This document shows, in pieces, positions 40,149-47,776 of a DNA stretch of 64,000 nt (position 1 is its first letter; the number at the start of each line of letters is the position of its first letter). The DNA is taken from NCBI GenBank assembly GCA_031553235.1, contig JAVBLS010000019.1, positions 96,345 through 160,344 of the forward strand, read 5' to 3'. Below the pieces are notes generated by a model, which was not told where the DNA came from, searched no databases, and worked only from the letters and a program-made list of their open reading frames with translations. The position numbers were made by a program, and so were the translations under genes. The stretch comes from Frigididesulfovibrio sp031553235 (GTDB taxonomy: Bacteria; Desulfobacterota; Desulfovibrionia; Desulfovibrionales; Desulfovibrionaceae).

Positions 40149-40589
40149 ATGCCGTTGACGATCTATCAGGCCGGTCCCCTGTTTTCGCAGGCGGAAAAGG
40201 AATTCCACCGCAAGCTCTCGGCTGCGCTGCGCGCCGCCGGGCACACGGTGGTCTGGCCGGGCGATCTGCTTTCGGAGGCGGCCATTGCCGCGGCCGGCCC
40301 CGGCGCCGTGGCCCTGATCCACAACGCCTGCAAAGAGGCCATTCACCGTTGCGCGGCCGTGGTCGCCCTGCTCGACGGCCCCCAGGTGGACGACGGCACG
40401 GCCTGGGAAATCGGCTATGCCCACGCGCGCGGCCTGCCCGTCTTTGGCCTGCGCACCGACAGCCGCGTGGCCGGCGACACGCCGCACAACCGCATGAACT
40501 CGATGGTGGAGGGGTGTCTTGCGGGTTTGGCTCAAACCCTTGAGGAACTGGCCGCCTTGCTTGAGGGCAATGGGCGGGCTTTGGGGTGA
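40149..40589 (+). CDS. Nucleoside 2-deoxyribosyltransferase-like protein
   Basis: The protein has 146 residues from ATG 40149, preceded by GGGAGG eight bases upstream. It has the family motifs YQAGPLFSQAEKEFH, DGPQVDDGTAWEIGYAHARG with the nucleophile Glu, and NRMNSMVEGCL. Such enzymes exchange bases on deoxynucleosides. It follows the repressor in the lysogeny direction, so it is probably made in the lysogen. Relatives are sometimes found in phage and defence settings; whether this one affects nucleotide pools or infection is unknown. Confidence 0.82.
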   Translation: MPLTIYQAGPLFSQAEKEFHRKLSAALRAAGHTVVWPGDLLSEAAIAAAGPGAVALIHNACKEAIHRCAAVVALLDGPQVDDGTAWEIGYAHARGLPVFGLRTDSRVAGDTPHNRMNSMVEGCLAGLAQTLEELAALLEGNGRALG

Positions 40590-40855
40590 TCCGGCGTCGG
40601 GGGGCGGGCCGCGCGGCCATACGGCCGGCGCTGTTTTAAACCAAGGTTGTTTTTGTTGTCTCGCTGCGGTCTGTCTGTTGTAGCCATTGCCGCATGCGAT
40701 CTGTCGATTGTTTTCAATCAAGGTTTCCGGTTCCGGTCACCGCGGAGCCGTCCGGTCTGAGCGTGGCGCGAAATTCAACATATATCTTATGAAGCGGCGA
40801 TGCGTTTCGGTAAACTGTTTCCCGCCGGAGGTTGCGATTTTTTTTTATGGGAAAA

Positions 40856-40871
40856 GTTCTCATATGTGAAC
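40856..40871. promoter_or_regulatory. Repressor operator site 3
   Basis: GTTCTCATATGTGAAC is a 16-base palindrome (one mismatch) matching operator site 1 at 39,322. It lies 122 bases before the zinc-ribbon gene. Confidence 0.7.
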
Positions 40872-40890
40872 AAAAATCCTTGAACATTTT

Positions 40891-40906
40891 GTCCGCCTAT
40901 GAGAAC
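40891..40906. promoter_or_regulatory. Repressor operator site 4
   Basis: GTCCGCCTATGAGAAC keeps the right half GAGAAC and the CTAT/ATAT centre of the operator. It begins 35 bases after site 3, close to the 33-base spacing of sites 1 and 2. Confidence 0.55.
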
Positions 40907-40992
40907 TTATTGTCGCCACCAGAAAACGCCGTCGTCCGCCCGGCCTTCAGGCCATGAAAGCGGGCGGGGATGCAACCGCGCGAGGAGGAAGC

Positions 40993-41466
40993 ATGTCGCA
41001 AGCCTGTAAACAATCCCAACCGCAAGACCGGGCTTCGGATCGGGCTGTTGGCGAAGCGCCGGACCAAGCGGGTCTGCCCGCCCCAACCGGCCGAGGAGAT
41101 CCGCCGCTGCGCGCGGTCAATACCGGAATAGCCCGGAGGCCGGTCATGTGTGCCTGTCTTGCCCCGGATTTTGATTTTTGCAGCGCCACGGGCGACGCCT
41201 GCATTGCGCATGGCGGCCGCGACGTGCGCGGCTGCGCCCTGGCCGCGGTCACGGGCGGCCTGTGCCCCTATTGCCTGGCCGACGGCGAGACGCAACTGCT
41301 CTACATCTTCGAGGACGGCCGGCTGATCTGCTCCGGCTGCCGCGAAACCTGGCGGGACCACGACGAATTGTGCACGGCCTACGCCGGTTGTATCGTCGAG
41401 CTGCGGGACGACCGCGAGGCCGTGGCCGCTCAGCGCGATGCCGCCCGGGAGCGGCTGCGGAATTGA
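40993..41466 (+). CDS. Zinc-ribbon protein of the lysogeny region
   Basis: The product has 157 residues from ATG 40993, chosen for GAGGAGG upstream. The first ~50 residues are polar and disordered. The rest is Cys-rich: MCACLAPDFDFC, DACIAHGGRDVRGC, then LCPYCLADGETQLLY...GRLICSGCRETW, a zinc-ribbon-like CxxC pair set. A short C-terminal coiled coil follows (VAAQRDAARERLR). It appears to be under the same repressor as the switch, since two operators precede it. Function is unknown. Confidence 0.7.
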   Translation: MSQACKQSQPQDRASDRAVGEAPDQAGLPAPTGRGDPPLRAVNTGIARRPVMCACLAPDFDFCSATGDACIAHGGRDVRGCALAAVTGGLCPYCLADGETQLLYIFEDGRLICSGCRETWRDHDELCTAYAGCIVELRDDREAVAAQRDAARERLRN

Positions 41467-41542
41467 TCGAACGTCGGTCGGGGCCGCAACCTGCGCGCGG
41501 CCGTGAAAACGGCTGTGCGTTCCCGCAAGGACGGAAAAATTC

Positions 41543-41559
41543 GGAGGGTCTGAGCGGCC
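41543..41559 (+). repeat. Dispersed GTCTGAGCGGCC repeat
   Basis: GGAGGGTCTGAGCGGCC follows GCAAGGACGGAAAAATTC, the same flank as at 11,944-11,962. It lies between prophage and chromosomal genes, so the element is not phage-specific. Confidence 0.65.
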
Positions 41560-41612
41560 TTCGTCGGTCTTCGCCCGCCGTTCCCTTGGGGGGCGCTACG
41601 AAGTACCCCGCC

Positions 41613-42176
41613 CTACAGATGCGGCTTGCAGATGATCTCGTGGATCCTGGTCTGCAGAATCTTGCCGGCATGGGCCGGGGAGAGGATCACCGCGGTGTCG
41701 GCGCCCCCGCCCGTGCCGGCCACGGCGATAATTTCCTCGCCGTGGGGGATGGCCCCGGCATCCAGGGCCATGACCGCGATCTCGACGCAGACCTTGACCC
41801 CCTGGCCGAACATGCGCAAGGTGTGCGAGATGATCTCGGCCGGGTACATGCCGCCTGCCCGGCTGCTCAGGCCGCGCTCGACCCCGCTCAGGACGTGGGC
41901 CGCGGTCACCAGGGTCACGCCCCGGTCCCGCAGTTCTTTGCGGGCCTCGTCGGGCATGGGGTTTTTGCCGTCTTCATGAAAGCCGTAGGCCGAGGTCACG
42001 CAGGTCAGGCGGATATCTACCCGGCCGCCGCAGGGCAGTTTGTCGGCCAGGGACAGGGCGGTCTTGCCCGAACCCGAGGCCACGACCAGCCGGCTGATGC
42101 CCCGCTCGCCGGCGACGCGCAGGGCGGCCTCCAGGGTAGCCACCGTGTTGGACGGGCCTTTTTTGCTGAAATACAT
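41613..42176 (-). CDS. Pyruvate kinase alpha/beta-domain protein
   Basis: The protein has 187 residues and consists only of the pyruvate-kinase C-terminal (alpha/beta) domain, without the catalytic barrel. It contains AGERGISRLVVASGSGKTAL, RLTCVTSAYGFHEDGKN and GEEIIAVAGTGGGADTAVIL. Stand-alone copies occur in several anaerobes and are thought to bind small effectors; no catalysis is expected. It is flanked by the dispersed repeat and the chemotaxis receptor gene, without an obvious operon. Confidence 0.85.
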   Translation of the reverse strand: MYFSKKGPSNTVATLEAALRVAGERGISRLVVASGSGKTALSLADKLPCGGRVDIRLTCVTSAYGFHEDGKNPMPDEARKELRDRGVTLVTAAHVLSGVERGLSSRAGGMYPAEIISHTLRMFGQGVKVCVEIAVMALDAGAIPHGEEIIAVAGTGGGADTAVILSPAHAGKILQTRIHEIICKPHL

Positions 42177-42292
42177 GGGGGAGAATCCTTTTGGGTGTAT
42201 CGGCGAAGGTGTTGTAAAAATAAGCGGTTAAATCATATCGATTCTCGTTGCCCTTGTCGATGATAGGCAGACGCCGGGGTGGGGCGCCATCC

Positions 42293-44410
42293 TTATTTCT
42301 TGCGCAGCAATGCGGTCAACTCGGCAAGTTTTTGAGCGATGGCCCCAAGCTGCCCCACGGTGCCCGAAGCCGAGAGCATGGCCCGGGCCGTTTCGGCGGC
42401 AATGCTTTTGACCGTTTCGGAAGAGTCGTGGATGCTGCCCGAAAGGACCGCCTGGGCGTTGCCTGCCTCGGTGATGGTATTGACCTGATCGGCGCTGCGC
42501 TGCACCAGGGCGTGGATTTCGGCCAGGACGCCCCGGGTGTCGTCGGCCAGGACGCTGCCCGCCCCCACCAGCTCGACGGCCTTGTCCATTTCCACAATGG
42601 CGGCCCGGGTGCCGTTCTGGATGCCGGCAATGACTTTGGCCACTTCGCGCGTGGCCTGCATGGTGCGCTCGGCCAGCTTGCGCACCTCGCCCGCCACCAC
42701 GGCAAAGCCCCGGCCCGATTCGCCGGCCCGGGCAGCTTCAATGGCGGCGTTCAGGGCCAGCAGGTTGGTCTGATCGGCGATCTCGGAGATCACGCTCATG
42801 ATCTCGCCGATGCCGTCCACTTGGGCGCCCAGGGCCGCCAGGCTGTCCTTGACCTGCAGGCCGGCGCTGTTGACCTTGCCCACGGCCGCGGCCATTTCGC
42901 CGACCACGCCGGTGCCTTTGCCCGCCTCGGCCTGGGCCAGGCGGGCGAAGGCCGCCGCCTTGGCCGCGTTGTCCGAGACCCTGGCCGAAGCCGCGTCCAG
43001 ATCCCGGGCCGCGGCCACGCTTTTTTCCGAGCGGGTCAGGGTGTTTTCGGCCCCGGCCACGGCCTGGCGCACCTGGCCGGCCAGGGTGGCCGAAGCCCGG
43101 CCCAGGTCGGCGACAATGGTTTCCAAATCGCCGGCCACGGCCAGCATGCCTTGGCGCTGCTTTTCCTCGGCCTCGGCCCGCACGGCTTCGGCCCGCAGGG
43201 CGTCTTCGGCCCGGGCCCGCGCGGCTTCGGCCTCTTTGGCCTTGGCCCCGGCCTCGGCCAGGGTGCCGCGCATGCGTTGGACCATGGCCGAAAGGGCCCC
43301 GGCCAGCACGCCGATCTCGTCTTTGCGGTCGGTCTCGTAGCGGGCGTCCAGATCGCCGTCGGCCACGGCCCGGGCGTAGGCCACGCCCTGCTGCAGGGCG
43401 CGCGCCACCCTGGTGACCACCAGCACCACCACCAGGGCGACCAGCGCCAGGCCCAGCAGGCTCACGCCCAGCATGATGCGCATGGCCGCGTCGCTCTGGG
43501 CCAGAATCTTGCTTTTGGGCACGGAAACCGACCAGCACCAGCTGTTGCCGCCGTCGGCCACGGGAATGTGCCGGTAGACCGTGAGCACTTCTTCCTTGCT
43601 GAAGGGCGAAACACCGCTCGCGCGCAGGGGCTTGCCGCCGAGAATCGCCTCGCGCACCTCGGCCGGGGTCTCGGCGGGCAGGGGCTTGCCGATCAGCCCG
43701 GAATCGGGCGCGGCCAGCACGGTCCCGTCCGGCGAGAAGAGCATGGCGTAGCCGCTTTCGTAGGGATGCACGGCCGAGACCCGGGCCTGGATGTCGTTCA
43801 GGGCCAGATCCACGCCCACGGCCCCGAGGAACTTCCCGTCCCGGATAATCGGCGCGGCCACGGTGCCGACATACTTTTCGGCGGTCGCGTCGTAGTAGAC
43901 GGCCGGGAAAAAGGCCGCGCGGGTCCTTTGGGGGCCGACGTAATATTCTTCGTTGCGCATGGCGTCTTCACCGGGGACGGACTTGAAGGAACCGTTGTCC
44001 TGGCGGGTCCAGTAGATGTTGATGCCGCCGCTTTCGGTGGTAAAGTCGCCCCGGGGCGTTTGCGCGTCCAGCTTGTCAAAGGCCCGGGGCTCCCAGATGG
44101 TCCAGATGCCGAAAATTTGCCGGTCGGTCGCGATCTGCGCCCGGAGCATCTCGGCCAGAAAGGCGCGCGGCACGCTGCCGGTCTTTTGCAGTTCGGCCAT
44201 TTCCGCGGCCAGGGCGCGCACCAGGGCGTAGGCCTTGTTGGAAGTCTCGGCAAAGGGGCCGGCCTCGGCCAACAGAATATTCTCCGCCTCGATGTAGGCT
44301 TCTTCCATGGCCGCGCTCTGCATGCGGTACCAGGAAAAGCAGATCAGCGCGGCCATGACCGTGAGCAGGCACGGCAGCAGAACGGCAAGCATTTTGGGAC
44401 GCAAGGTCAT
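42293..44410 (-). CDS. Methyl-accepting chemotaxis protein
   Basis: The protein has 705 residues from ATG 44410. It has an N-terminal helix (MLAVLLPCLLTVMAALICF), a periplasmic dCache-type sensor (~residues 35-320; e.g. GTVAAPIIRDGKFLGAVGVD) and a second helix near 335 (LGVSLLGLALVALVVVLVVT). A HAMP domain (~360-410) and the cytoplasmic signalling domain with GRGFAVVAGEVRKLAERTMQ follow. It ends ...LTALLRKK without a CheR-docking pentapeptide. The dCache ligand could be an amino or carboxylic acid, not determinable here. Confidence 0.92.
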   Translation of the reverse strand: MTLRPKMLAVLLPCLLTVMAALICFSWYRMQSAAMEEAYIEAENILLAEAGPFAETSNKAYALVRALAAEMAELQKTGSVPRAFLAEMLRAQIATDRQIFGIWTIWEPRAFDKLDAQTPRGDFTTESGGINIYWTRQDNGSFKSVPGEDAMRNEEYYVGPQRTRAAFFPAVYYDATAEKYVGTVAAPIIRDGKFLGAVGVDLALNDIQARVSAVHPYESGYAMLFSPDGTVLAAPDSGLIGKPLPAETPAEVREAILGGKPLRASGVSPFSKEEVLTVYRHIPVADGGNSWCWSVSVPKSKILAQSDAAMRIMLGVSLLGLALVALVVVLVVTRVARALQQGVAYARAVADGDLDARYETDRKDEIGVLAGALSAMVQRMRGTLAEAGAKAKEAEAARARAEDALRAEAVRAEAEEKQRQGMLAVAGDLETIVADLGRASATLAGQVRQAVAGAENTLTRSEKSVAAARDLDAASARVSDNAAKAAAFARLAQAEAGKGTGVVGEMAAAVGKVNSAGLQVKDSLAALGAQVDGIGEIMSVISEIADQTNLLALNAAIEAARAGESGRGFAVVAGEVRKLAERTMQATREVAKVIAGIQNGTRAAIVEMDKAVELVGAGSVLADDTRGVLAEIHALVQRSADQVNTITEAGNAQAVLSGSIHDSSETVKSIAAETARAMLSASGTVGQLGAIAQKLAELTALLRKK

Positions 44411-44700
44411 GGAACCCCCGGAGGATGAGTCCTTGGTATTTTTCGTCACAGGCCGAAACCCCGAAAGCGCGGCCGAAGCCCCGGCATGGCGGCCGGCGGC
44501 GCTGCGACGCTTGGCATAAGCCTTTATAGCATCCGGCTTTTTATAACAAGGCAAAAGAATTCTTTTCCCGCCGCCGCCTTCGCAAGGCAAACCGTTGCCA
44601 AGCCGCCCCCTCGCAAAGTCGGCCGTTGCCAAGCCGGCGATCCCGGCATAGGCTCGCGAACGGAACGCCGCGCGCGCGGCATAAGCCAAGGAAGCATCTC

Positions 44701-45516
44701 ATGAAATTGTATCAGGTCGACGCCTTCACGGCCGAGCCCTTCAAGGGCAACCCCGCCGGGGTCTGGATTGGTGAGGAATTCCCGGCGGACGCGCTCATGC
44801 AGTCCATGGCCATGGAGATGAACGTCTCGGAAACCGCTTTTGTCCAAATCGGCGAGCACGGCCACGCGATCCGCTATTTCACCCCGACGCGCGAAGTGCC
44901 GCTCTGCGGCCACGCCACCCTGGCAAGCGCGCATATTTTGCGCGAGCAGGGCATCGTGGCCGAAGCCGAGCCCTTTGTCTTGCGGGCGGGGCAAAAGGAA
45001 CTGCCGGTTTCGGTGCGGGACGGCCGGGTGAAAATGGCCTTCCCCGCCGATAGGCTGGTGCCGTTGGAAGACGCCGGGTTTCTCGAGGGCATTCTGGGTC
45101 TGCCGGTGCTCGCGGCCTTGCGCAACGAGAGCGGGAGCGCGAACAACTGGATTCTGGCCCGGGTGGCGGATGAATACAGCCTGCTGCAGGCCCGCCCCGA
45201 CTTTCCGGCCATCCAAAAGCAGGGCATTGAACTGATCGCGGCCACGGCGCGGGCAGGCGGCCCGGGTTACGATTTTGCCGTGCGGGTTTTCTGCAACCCC
45301 GATTGGGGCATTCTCGAAGACCCGGTCACGGGCTCGGCCAACTGCGTGCTCGCCCCGTACTGGAGCGCCGAACTGGGCAAGACGGACCTGGCCTCACGCC
45401 AGCTCTCGCAACGCGGCGGGGAACTCAACATCGCCCTGCGCGGCCCGGAGGTGGAGATTATGGGGAGGGCGCGGACGGTTTTTGTCATTGAGGCGAAGGT
45501 TTGCGGCCGCCCCTAG
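44701..45516 (+). CDS. PhzF-family enzyme
   Basis: The protein has 271 residues from ATG 44701. It has the DapF-like two-lobed fold signature of PhzF proteins: MKLYQVDAFTAEPFKGNPAGV, the conserved Glu in MNVSETAFV, RYFTPTREVPLCGHATLAS, and DPVTGSANCVLAPYW. Known relatives are isomerases or epimerase-like enzymes acting through a conserved Glu/His. It lies next to a LysR gene (convergent) and near a proline-racemase-family gene of related fold. Its TAG stop is the first triplet of a dispersed repeat. Confidence 0.9.
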   Translation: MKLYQVDAFTAEPFKGNPAGVWIGEEFPADALMQSMAMEMNVSETAFVQIGEHGHAIRYFTPTREVPLCGHATLASAHILREQGIVAEAEPFVLRAGQKELPVSVRDGRVKMAFPADRLVPLEDAGFLEGILGLPVLAALRNESGSANNWILARVADEYSLLQARPDFPAIQKQGIELIAATARAGGPGYDFAVRVFCNPDWGILEDPVTGSANCVLAPYWSAELGKTDLASRQLSQRGGELNIALRGPEVEIMGRARTVFVIEAKVCGRP

Positions 45517-45630
45517 AGCAGTTTACGCTTCAAATAGTCGCTTAACGGCGGGCAAAGCCCGCCTACGCCTATTTGTCGGCAAGGATTTGCCGACAAATCC
45601 TTGCGAGCATTTCACACTTGAAATGCTCTA
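45514..45630. repeat. TAGAGC element, stop codons at both ends
   Basis: This 117-base element begins TAGAGCAGTTTACGCTTCAA and ends AAATGCTCTA. Internally it contains GGCGGGC/GCCCGCC, an AAGGATTTGCC/ACAAATCCTT palindrome, and a terminal GAGCATTT/AAATGCTC-type hairpin (here TTCACACTTGAA). The left TAG is the stop of PhzF (plus) and the right CTA is the TAG stop of the LysR gene (minus). Copies lie at 55,725, 59,366 and 63,752, with diverged ones at 31,036 and 63,910. Confidence 0.9.
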
Positions 45631-46512
45631 ATCCTCCTCGCCCGAAACCACATCCTCGGCATACGCAATAAACATCTTCGCGGCCGGCGAGGCGCGCTCC
45701 CGTGAGGCCAGGGCGATGCCCAGCCGGCGGGCCACGGCCGGTTCGGTATCCTTGAGCAGCAGCTCGCGGGCTCCGCCCGCCCGGATGACCCGGTCGAAGA
45801 GCAGGCTCACGCCCAGACCCTTTTCGACCATGGCCATGACCGCAAAGGCCTCGGTGGAGCGGCAGACGATGTTGCGCGGCCTGATGTGGCGCAGCCGCAG
45901 CACCTGGTTCATGTCGTATTCGTAGGCGTTGATCGACGAGATGAACGGCTCGTCGGCGAAGAGTTCCAGGGGCACGCGCTCGAGTGCGGCCCAGCGGTGA
46001 TCCCGGGGCAGCACCGCTTTCAGGCGGTCGTCGCCGAGATCGATCCACTCGCAGTCGGGCCGTTCGCGCAAGCTGCTGCAGGCCAGGTCGACCTTGCGGC
46101 CGGCCAGGGCGCTTTCAATGGTTTCGTCGCCGCCTTCCCGGATGTCGATTTCGATGTCCGGGAAGTCTTTTTTGAACTGGCGCAAGATTTCCGGCAGCCA
46201 GGTAATCCCGATGCTCTGGTAGGTGGCGATGCGCAGGCTGCCCCGGGCCAGGCCGTTGATGCCCGAGATGATCTGGCCGATCTTTTCCTTCTCGGCCAGA
46301 AAGCCGCGAATGGCCGGCAGCAGCTCTTCGGCGGGCGCGGTCAGGGCCACGCCCTGTTTGTGGCGGACAAACAGGGGGAAGCCGGTTTCCTGCTCCAGGC
46401 ACTTCAGGATGTAGCTGACCCCGGACTGGCTCAGGTTCAGCTGCTCGGCCGCGGCCGTGACGTGCAGCACGTCGGCCACCTTGAGGAACACTTCCCACTT
46501 GGCGATGTCCAT
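45628..46512 (-). CDS. LysR-family regulator
   Basis: The protein has 294 residues from ATG 46512. The N-terminal winged helix-turn-helix is clear (LHVTAAAEQLNLSQSGVSYI). The effector-binding domain covers ~90-294 (GSLRIATYQSIGITWLPEIL, VMAMVEKGLGVSLLF). It is divergent from the proline-racemase/MFS pair, with 198 bases and two palindromes between them, so it most likely controls that pair. It converges on PhzF. Its TAG stop comes from the dispersed element. Confidence 0.9.
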   Translation of the reverse strand: MDIAKWEVFLKVADVLHVTAAAEQLNLSQSGVSYILKCLEQETGFPLFVRHKQGVALTAPAEELLPAIRGFLAEKEKIGQIISGINGLARGSLRIATYQSIGITWLPEILRQFKKDFPDIEIDIREGGDETIESALAGRKVDLACSSLRERPDCEWIDLGDDRLKAVLPRDHRWAALERVPLELFADEPFISSINAYEYDMNQVLRLRHIRPRNIVCRSTEAFAVMAMVEKGLGVSLLFDRVIRAGGARELLLKDTEPAVARRLGIALASRERASPAAKMFIAYAEDVVSGEED

Positions 46513-46561
46513 GGCTTGCGCTCCCCCCACCCCTGTATTGCCCGCACAGCGAGGCCCGATT

Positions 46562-46602
46562 GCATCAAAGTTTTTGATGCAGTCAATCAAATATTCGATT
46601 TG
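46562..46602. promoter_or_regulatory. Two palindromes, likely LysR binding sites
   Basis: GCATCAAAGTTTTTGATGC (46,562-46,580) and CAAATATTCGATTTG (46,588-46,602) are inverted repeats in the divergent promoter region. They are 26 bases apart and suit LysR-type T-N11-A binding. Confidence 0.6.
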
Positions 46603-46710
46603 TTTTCAGAGCATAATTGGTGATAGCCGTCAATACATGGAACACCGACGCTGTTGTCCGGGTTGATGCAACGTACACCTTGCGCTTGAGACAAACAAAA
46701 GGAGCAGATC

Positions 46711-47763
46711 ATGGCCTTCAAAAGAATGATTCATGCTGTTGAAACGCACGCGGGCGAGCCGATGCGGGTGATCACCGGGGGCGTGCCGCACATTCCCGGC
46801 AATTCGGTCTACGAGCAGATGGTCTATCTGCGCGATCACGACGACCAGCTGCGCAAGCTGATGCTGCGCGAGCCCCGGGGCTATCCGCCGCTGTGCTGCA
46901 ACCTGATTGTCCCGGCCAAACACCCCCGGGCCGACGCCGGCTACATCATTATGGAGCAGGTCGAATACCCGGTGATGTCCGGCGGCAACACCATTTCCGT
47001 GGCCACGGTGCTGCTCGAAACCGGCCTCTTGCCCATGAAGGAGCCGGTGACCGAGCTGACCCTGGAGGCCCCGGCCGGGCTGATCGGCATTCGGGCGGAA
47101 TGCGGCAACGGCAAGGTCACCAAGGTGACCTTCAAGAACGTGCCCGCCTTTGCCGTGCACCTGGACAAGACCATCGAGGTGCCCCACCTGGGCAAGGTCA
47201 CCGTGGACGTGGCCTGGGGCGGGATGTTCTACGTCATCGCCGACGTGCGTCAGTTCAAGGACATTGAGCTGGTGCCGGAATGCGGCGGTGAAATCGCCCG
47301 GGTCGGCGCGATGATCCGCCAGGCGGCCATTGAACAGTTGCCGGTGGTCCACCCGCATTACCCCGGCGTGGGCATCAGCATCAGCCAGCTTTCCGGCCCG
47401 AGCGCGAACCCGCAGGCCGACTGGAAAAACTCGGTCGTCGTGGCTTCCGGCGCCCTGGACTGGAACGCTCCGGCCACCTGGACCGGGGCCCTGGATCGCT
47501 GCCCCTGCGGCACCGGCACCTGCGCCAAGATGGCGGTGCTGCACGCCAAGGGCGAGCTCAAAGTGGGGCAGAAGTTCCGGCACGAGGGCATTCTGGGCAA
47601 CGTCTTCACCGGCGAACTGGTCGAAGAGGTCGACATGGACGGGATCAAGGCCGTGGTGCCGACCATTTCCGGCCAGGCCTGGATTTACGGCATCAACACC
47701 TATGTGCTCGACCCGACGGATCCTTTTGTTGAGGGGTTTGTCGTCGGCGACATCTGGGCCTAA
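46711..47763 (+). CDS. Proline-racemase-family enzyme with Ser/Cys pair
   Basis: The protein has 350 residues with AGGAGC upstream. It follows the proline racemase/hydroxyproline epimerase fold throughout (MRVITGGVPHIPGNSVYEQM, GYIIMEQVEYPVMSGGNTIS, RCPCGTGTCAKMA). In racemases both catalytic residues are Cys; here the first is Ser90 (MSGGN) and the second is Cys266. Relatives with a changed pair are trans-3-hydroxyproline dehydratases or related enzymes, so a dehydratase activity is as likely as racemisation. It forms an operon with the MFS transporter 14 bases downstream. Confidence 0.88.
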   Translation: MAFKRMIHAVETHAGEPMRVITGGVPHIPGNSVYEQMVYLRDHDDQLRKLMLREPRGYPPLCCNLIVPAKHPRADAGYIIMEQVEYPVMSGGNTISVATVLLETGLLPMKEPVTELTLEAPAGLIGIRAECGNGKVTKVTFKNVPAFAVHLDKTIEVPHLGKVTVDVAWGGMFYVIADVRQFKDIELVPECGGEIARVGAMIRQAAIEQLPVVHPHYPGVGISISQLSGPSANPQADWKNSVVVASGALDWNAPATWTGALDRCPCGTGTCAKMAVLHAKGELKVGQKFRHEGILGNVFTGELVEEVDMDGIKAVVPTISGQAWIYGINTYVLDPTDPFVEGFVVGDIWA

Positions 47764-47776
47764 ACGGGAGCGCGCC

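Larger units (their letters stand above)
40590..40992. other. Gap with operator pair, no gene seen
   Basis: The gap between deoxyribosyltransferase and the zinc-ribbon protein holds A/T-rich stretches near 40,840 and two copies of the repressor operator. It probably contains the promoter of the gene at 40,993. Confidence 0.55.

Noticed and set aside
41500..41620. Prophage attachment site at the right end
   Set aside because: The dispersed repeat here is also found in many other gaps and no integrase or matching left-end sequence is available, so an att site cannot be supported.
42248..44428. 726-codon plus-strand frame opposite the chemotaxis receptor
   Set aside because: It is a shadow of an alanine-rich gene on the other strand; its His/Gly/Gln-rich product matches no known protein.
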